A stretch of DNA of 7,941 nucleotides from an uncultured Clostridia bacterium. GTDB taxonomy: Bacteria; Bacillota; Clostridia; Oscillospirales; Acutalibacteraceae. Below the pieces are notes generated by a model. The model searched no databases, had not been told where the DNA came from, and worked only from the letters and a program-made list of their open reading frames with translations. Shown here one piece after another: positions 6,511-7,941 of this stretch (position 1 is the stretch's first letter; the number at the start of each line of letters is the position of its first letter). Both the position numbers and the translations under genes were made by a program. The DNA lies in contig CAMMKL010000096.1 of NCBI GenBank assembly GCA_946497265.1, positions 1 through 7,941 of the forward strand, in the 5' to 3' direction.

Positions 6511-6745
6511 CTTTGGCTCGCGGTTCCACCCGGATTCGGCGAAAGGGGATCCCTTCGCCCTCCTTGCGGCTGATAACGGTGCCTGCCGGCGCATTTCCCC
6601 CGCATCCATACGGATTCATGCGCGCTCCAAGGTGGTAGCCGGTTCTTAGCCGCCGCATGCACTTTCAGCCGGTGATGCACGCTCTCTGAGGGGCTTTTTT
6701 AGAAAGCCAGCCGTCCTTTTCCACGCTTTCAGGAATTTTTGTTTT
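6482..6745 (-). ncRNA. T-box riboswitch of thrS (specifier ACC, threonine)
   Basis: The diagnostic T-box sequence GGGUGGAACCGCG lies at 6519-6531 on the minus strand, directly before the leader terminator. Just before it is a stem III hairpin, GGCGAAGGG/CCUUUCGCC (6538-6559). The conserved CCGUUAUC of the stem II region is at 6572-6579. Stem I probably closes by GCGUG (near 6724-6728) pairing with CGCGC (near 6620-6624). On its 3' side UACCACC (6631-6637) offers the specifier ACC, a threonine codon, in two overlapping positions. Uncharged tRNA-Thr should pair its anticodon with this and its 3' end with UGGA, which stabilises the antiterminator. UGGA predicts a U discriminator base on the cognate tRNA. 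The 5' end is set from the promoter and is approximate. Confidence 0.93.
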
Positions 6746-6751
6746 GATGTC

Positions 6752-6780
6752 ATACTAACACGAAACCCTTTTTCTGTCAA
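6752..6780 (-). promoter_or_regulatory. promoter of thrS
   Basis: On the minus strand TTGACA (6775-6780), a 17-base spacer and TAGTAT (6752-6757), with TGT just before the -10 as an extended element. The start of transcription at about 6745 puts the whole T-box leader in the RNA. Confidence 0.85.
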
Positions 6781-6839
6781 CAGCAAAAAGTGACATTCTT
6801 TTCCCCCATAAGTTCATCAAGTCAAACTATACAAATTTC

Positions 6840-6869
6840 TTGACAGACCCCCCATTTGAGTAATACAAT
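6840..6869 (+). promoter_or_regulatory. probable promoter of rny
   Basis: TTGACA (6840-6845), an 18-base spacer and TACAAT (6864-6869) form a good vegetative promoter, back to back with the thrS promoter. It is the strongest plus-strand promoter seen before rny. A weaker TACAAT at 7069-7074 lacks a convincing -35. Confidence 0.7.
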
Positions 6870-7127
6870 AATAAATACGATGCAAGCATTATGCATTGGA
6901 TGGGTTGTGTGCCCATTTCTTTTTAAGAAGTGTTTTTAAGTTAGTTTTTCTGCTTTTCTGTATAAATTCTTACGAAAATGAATTCTGCCCTTATTCATTA
7001 AACAGATTGAAATTATGCTGATTATGCCAAAAATCTAATATTAGGAAGCACTCCTTAAATTCACACGATACAATTTTGATTAAAATTGCTAAAAATCAAA
7101 CTCAGACAAGGAGGTGCCTAATTAAAA
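6870..7127 (+). other. AT-rich 5' leader of rny, no known RNA recognised
   Basis: About 250 bases lie between the promoter and the start codon. No known riboswitch or T-box sequence is recognisable. Small hairpins are present: ATGCA/TGCAT (6880-6896), ATGGG/CCCAT (6900-6916) followed by a T-rich run, AATGAA/TTCATT near 6978-7000, and CAATTTT/AAAATTG (7071-7088). The 7-mer ATTATGC occurs three times. AAGGAGGTG (7108-7116) is a full Shine-Dalgarno sequence for rny. Apart from these I see no gene here. Confidence 0.5.
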
Positions 7128-7941
7128 ATGCCAATTTGGTTATGGATTGTGCTGATTATTGTAGCGGCTGCCATTGCCGGCGCCGCAGCTTTTATAGCGG
7201 GCGTAGCCCACAGAAAAAAAATCGCAGAATCGGAGATCGGCTCGGCGGAACAGGAAGCAAAGCGCATTATCAGCGACGCGCTTAAGACCGCCGAAGCCAA
7301 AAAGAAAGAGGCAATTTTAGAAGGCAAGGATGAAATCCACCGTCAACGTACGGAAGCGGAGCGAGAAATCGCCGACCGCCGCAGGGAAGTCCAGCGGCAG
7401 GAGCGCCGGATCCAGCAAAAAGAAGAAACGCTCGACAAAAAGCTGGAGCATCTGGAAACAAAAGAAGAAAACATCAACGCCAAAACCCGTCAGGCGGAAG
7501 AAAAACTGGCCGAAGCCGAAACCATCAAAAAAAGCCAGTTTGAAATGCTGGAACGCATTTCCGGCTTTTCTATGGAACAAGCAAAGGATTACCTGCTGCA
7601 GAATCTGGAAAACGAACTGGTACATGAAAAAGCTGTGAAGATCATGGAGATTGAGCAGCAAACCCGCGACGAAGCGGAAAACAAAGCGCGCGAGATTATC
7701 TCGCTTGCCATCCAACGTTGCGCAGCCGACCACGTAGCGGAGGCCACCATTTCGGTAGTGCCGCTGCCCAACGACGAGATGAAGGGCCGCATCATCGGCC
7801 GCGAGGGGCGCAATATACGCGCCATTGAGACCCTCACCGGGGTAGACCTTATCATTGACGATACGCCGGAAGCCATCACGCTATCCAGTTTTGATCCGGT
7901 GCGCCGCGAAGTCGCCCGCATTGCTTTGGAACGCCTTATTT
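7128..7941 (+). CDS. rny: ribonuclease Y, 5' part (runs off the window)
   Basis: RNase Y is the membrane-anchored endoribonuclease that starts mRNA decay in many Firmicutes. The visible 271 residues are about half of the usual length of some 520. A membrane helix at 3-26 (IWLWIVLIIVAAAIAG and onward) is followed by a long, highly charged coiled coil at about 30-200, full of Glu, Lys, Arg and Gln heptads. Then comes the RNA-binding KH domain from about 208, with the GxxG loop as IIGREGRN (222-229). The catalytic HD domain, with its His-Asp pair, lies beyond the window edge and cannot be checked. The start at 7128 follows AAGGAGGTG by 11 bases, a rather long spacing; an in-frame stop nine bases upstream rules out an earlier start. 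It is divergent from thrS. Confidence 0.95.
   Translation, partial: MPIWLWIVLIIVAAAIAGAAAFIAGVAHRKKIAESEIGSAEQEAKRIISDALKTAEAKKKEAILEGKDEIHRQRTEAEREIADRRREVQRQERRIQQKEETLDKKLEHLETKEENINAKTRQAEEKLAEAETIKKSQFEMLERISGFSMEQAKDYLLQNLENELVHEKAVKIMEIEQQTRDEAENKAREIISLAIQRCAADHVAEATISVVPLPNDEMKGRIIGREGRNIRAIETLTGVDLIIDDTPEAITLSSFDPVRREVARIALERLI

Noticed and set aside
6446..6658. Upstream extension of the thrS reading frame by 71 codons
   Set aside because: This stretch is the T-box leader with its terminator. The real start at 6445 has a good ribosome site and begins the TGS domain.
6891..6926. Eleven-residue leader peptide (MHWMGCVPISF) in the rny leader
   Set aside because: There is no ribosome site before the ATG and the residues do not point to an attenuator for any amino acid.
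6870..7100. 6S RNA or other known small RNA in the rny leader
   Set aside because: There is no long rod-like pairing with a central bubble, and no strong terminator before the rny ribosome site.

Overview
The window looks like chromosomal DNA of a low-to-mid GC Firmicute, most likely a clostridial (Oscillospiraceae-like) gut-type bacterium. The signs are a TPP riboswitch and a T-box leader that both end in intrinsic terminators, strong AGGAGG-type ribosome binding sites, sigma-A style promoters, RNase Y, and a CCA-encoding tRNA gene with its own promoter. The species cannot be named from the sequence alone. No insertion sequence, phage gene, CRISPR array or defence gene is visible; this is a housekeeping region.

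Positions 1-3262 hold a minus-strand operon for uptake of a thiamine precursor. A near-consensus promoter (3234-3262) drives a TPP riboswitch aptamer (about 3136-3221) and a riboswitch-controlled terminator (3058-3083). The genes follow in this order: a small MTH1187/YkoF-like thiamine-binding protein (2704-3003), the permease ThiX (1935-2735), the substrate-binding lipoprotein ThiY (911-1921) and the ATPase ThiZ (138-893). A hairpin with a short U run at 4-54 probably ends the transcript. When TPP is plentiful the aptamer should favour termination; when it is scarce the transporter is made and brings in a pyrimidine precursor such as HMP or formylaminopyrimidine. No thiamine biosynthetic enzyme is in the window.

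Positions 3302-4151 hold a divergent plus-strand gene for a TVP38/TMEM64 (VTT/DedA-like) membrane protein with its own extended -10 promoter. It is followed by a self-contained tRNA-Arg(ACG) unit: promoter 4214-4242, tRNA 4275-4351, terminator 4352-4387.

Positions 4434-6780 hold thrS (threonyl-tRNA synthetase) on the minus strand. It has a promoter at 6752-6780, a T-box leader with the specifier ACC (Thr), a leader terminator at 6482-6510 and a 17-bp-stem terminator after the gene at 4434-4479.

Positions 6840-7941 hold rny (RNase Y) on the plus strand, cut off by the window edge inside or just after its KH domain. A good promoter at 6840-6869 lies about 260 bases before the start codon, so the transcript has a long AT-rich leader whose role I cannot identify.

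I found no clearly new biological system. The points most worth checking are the unexplained rny leader, the coupling of an MTH1187 protein to ThiXYZ, and the departures of this ThrRS from the textbook motif-2 sequence.
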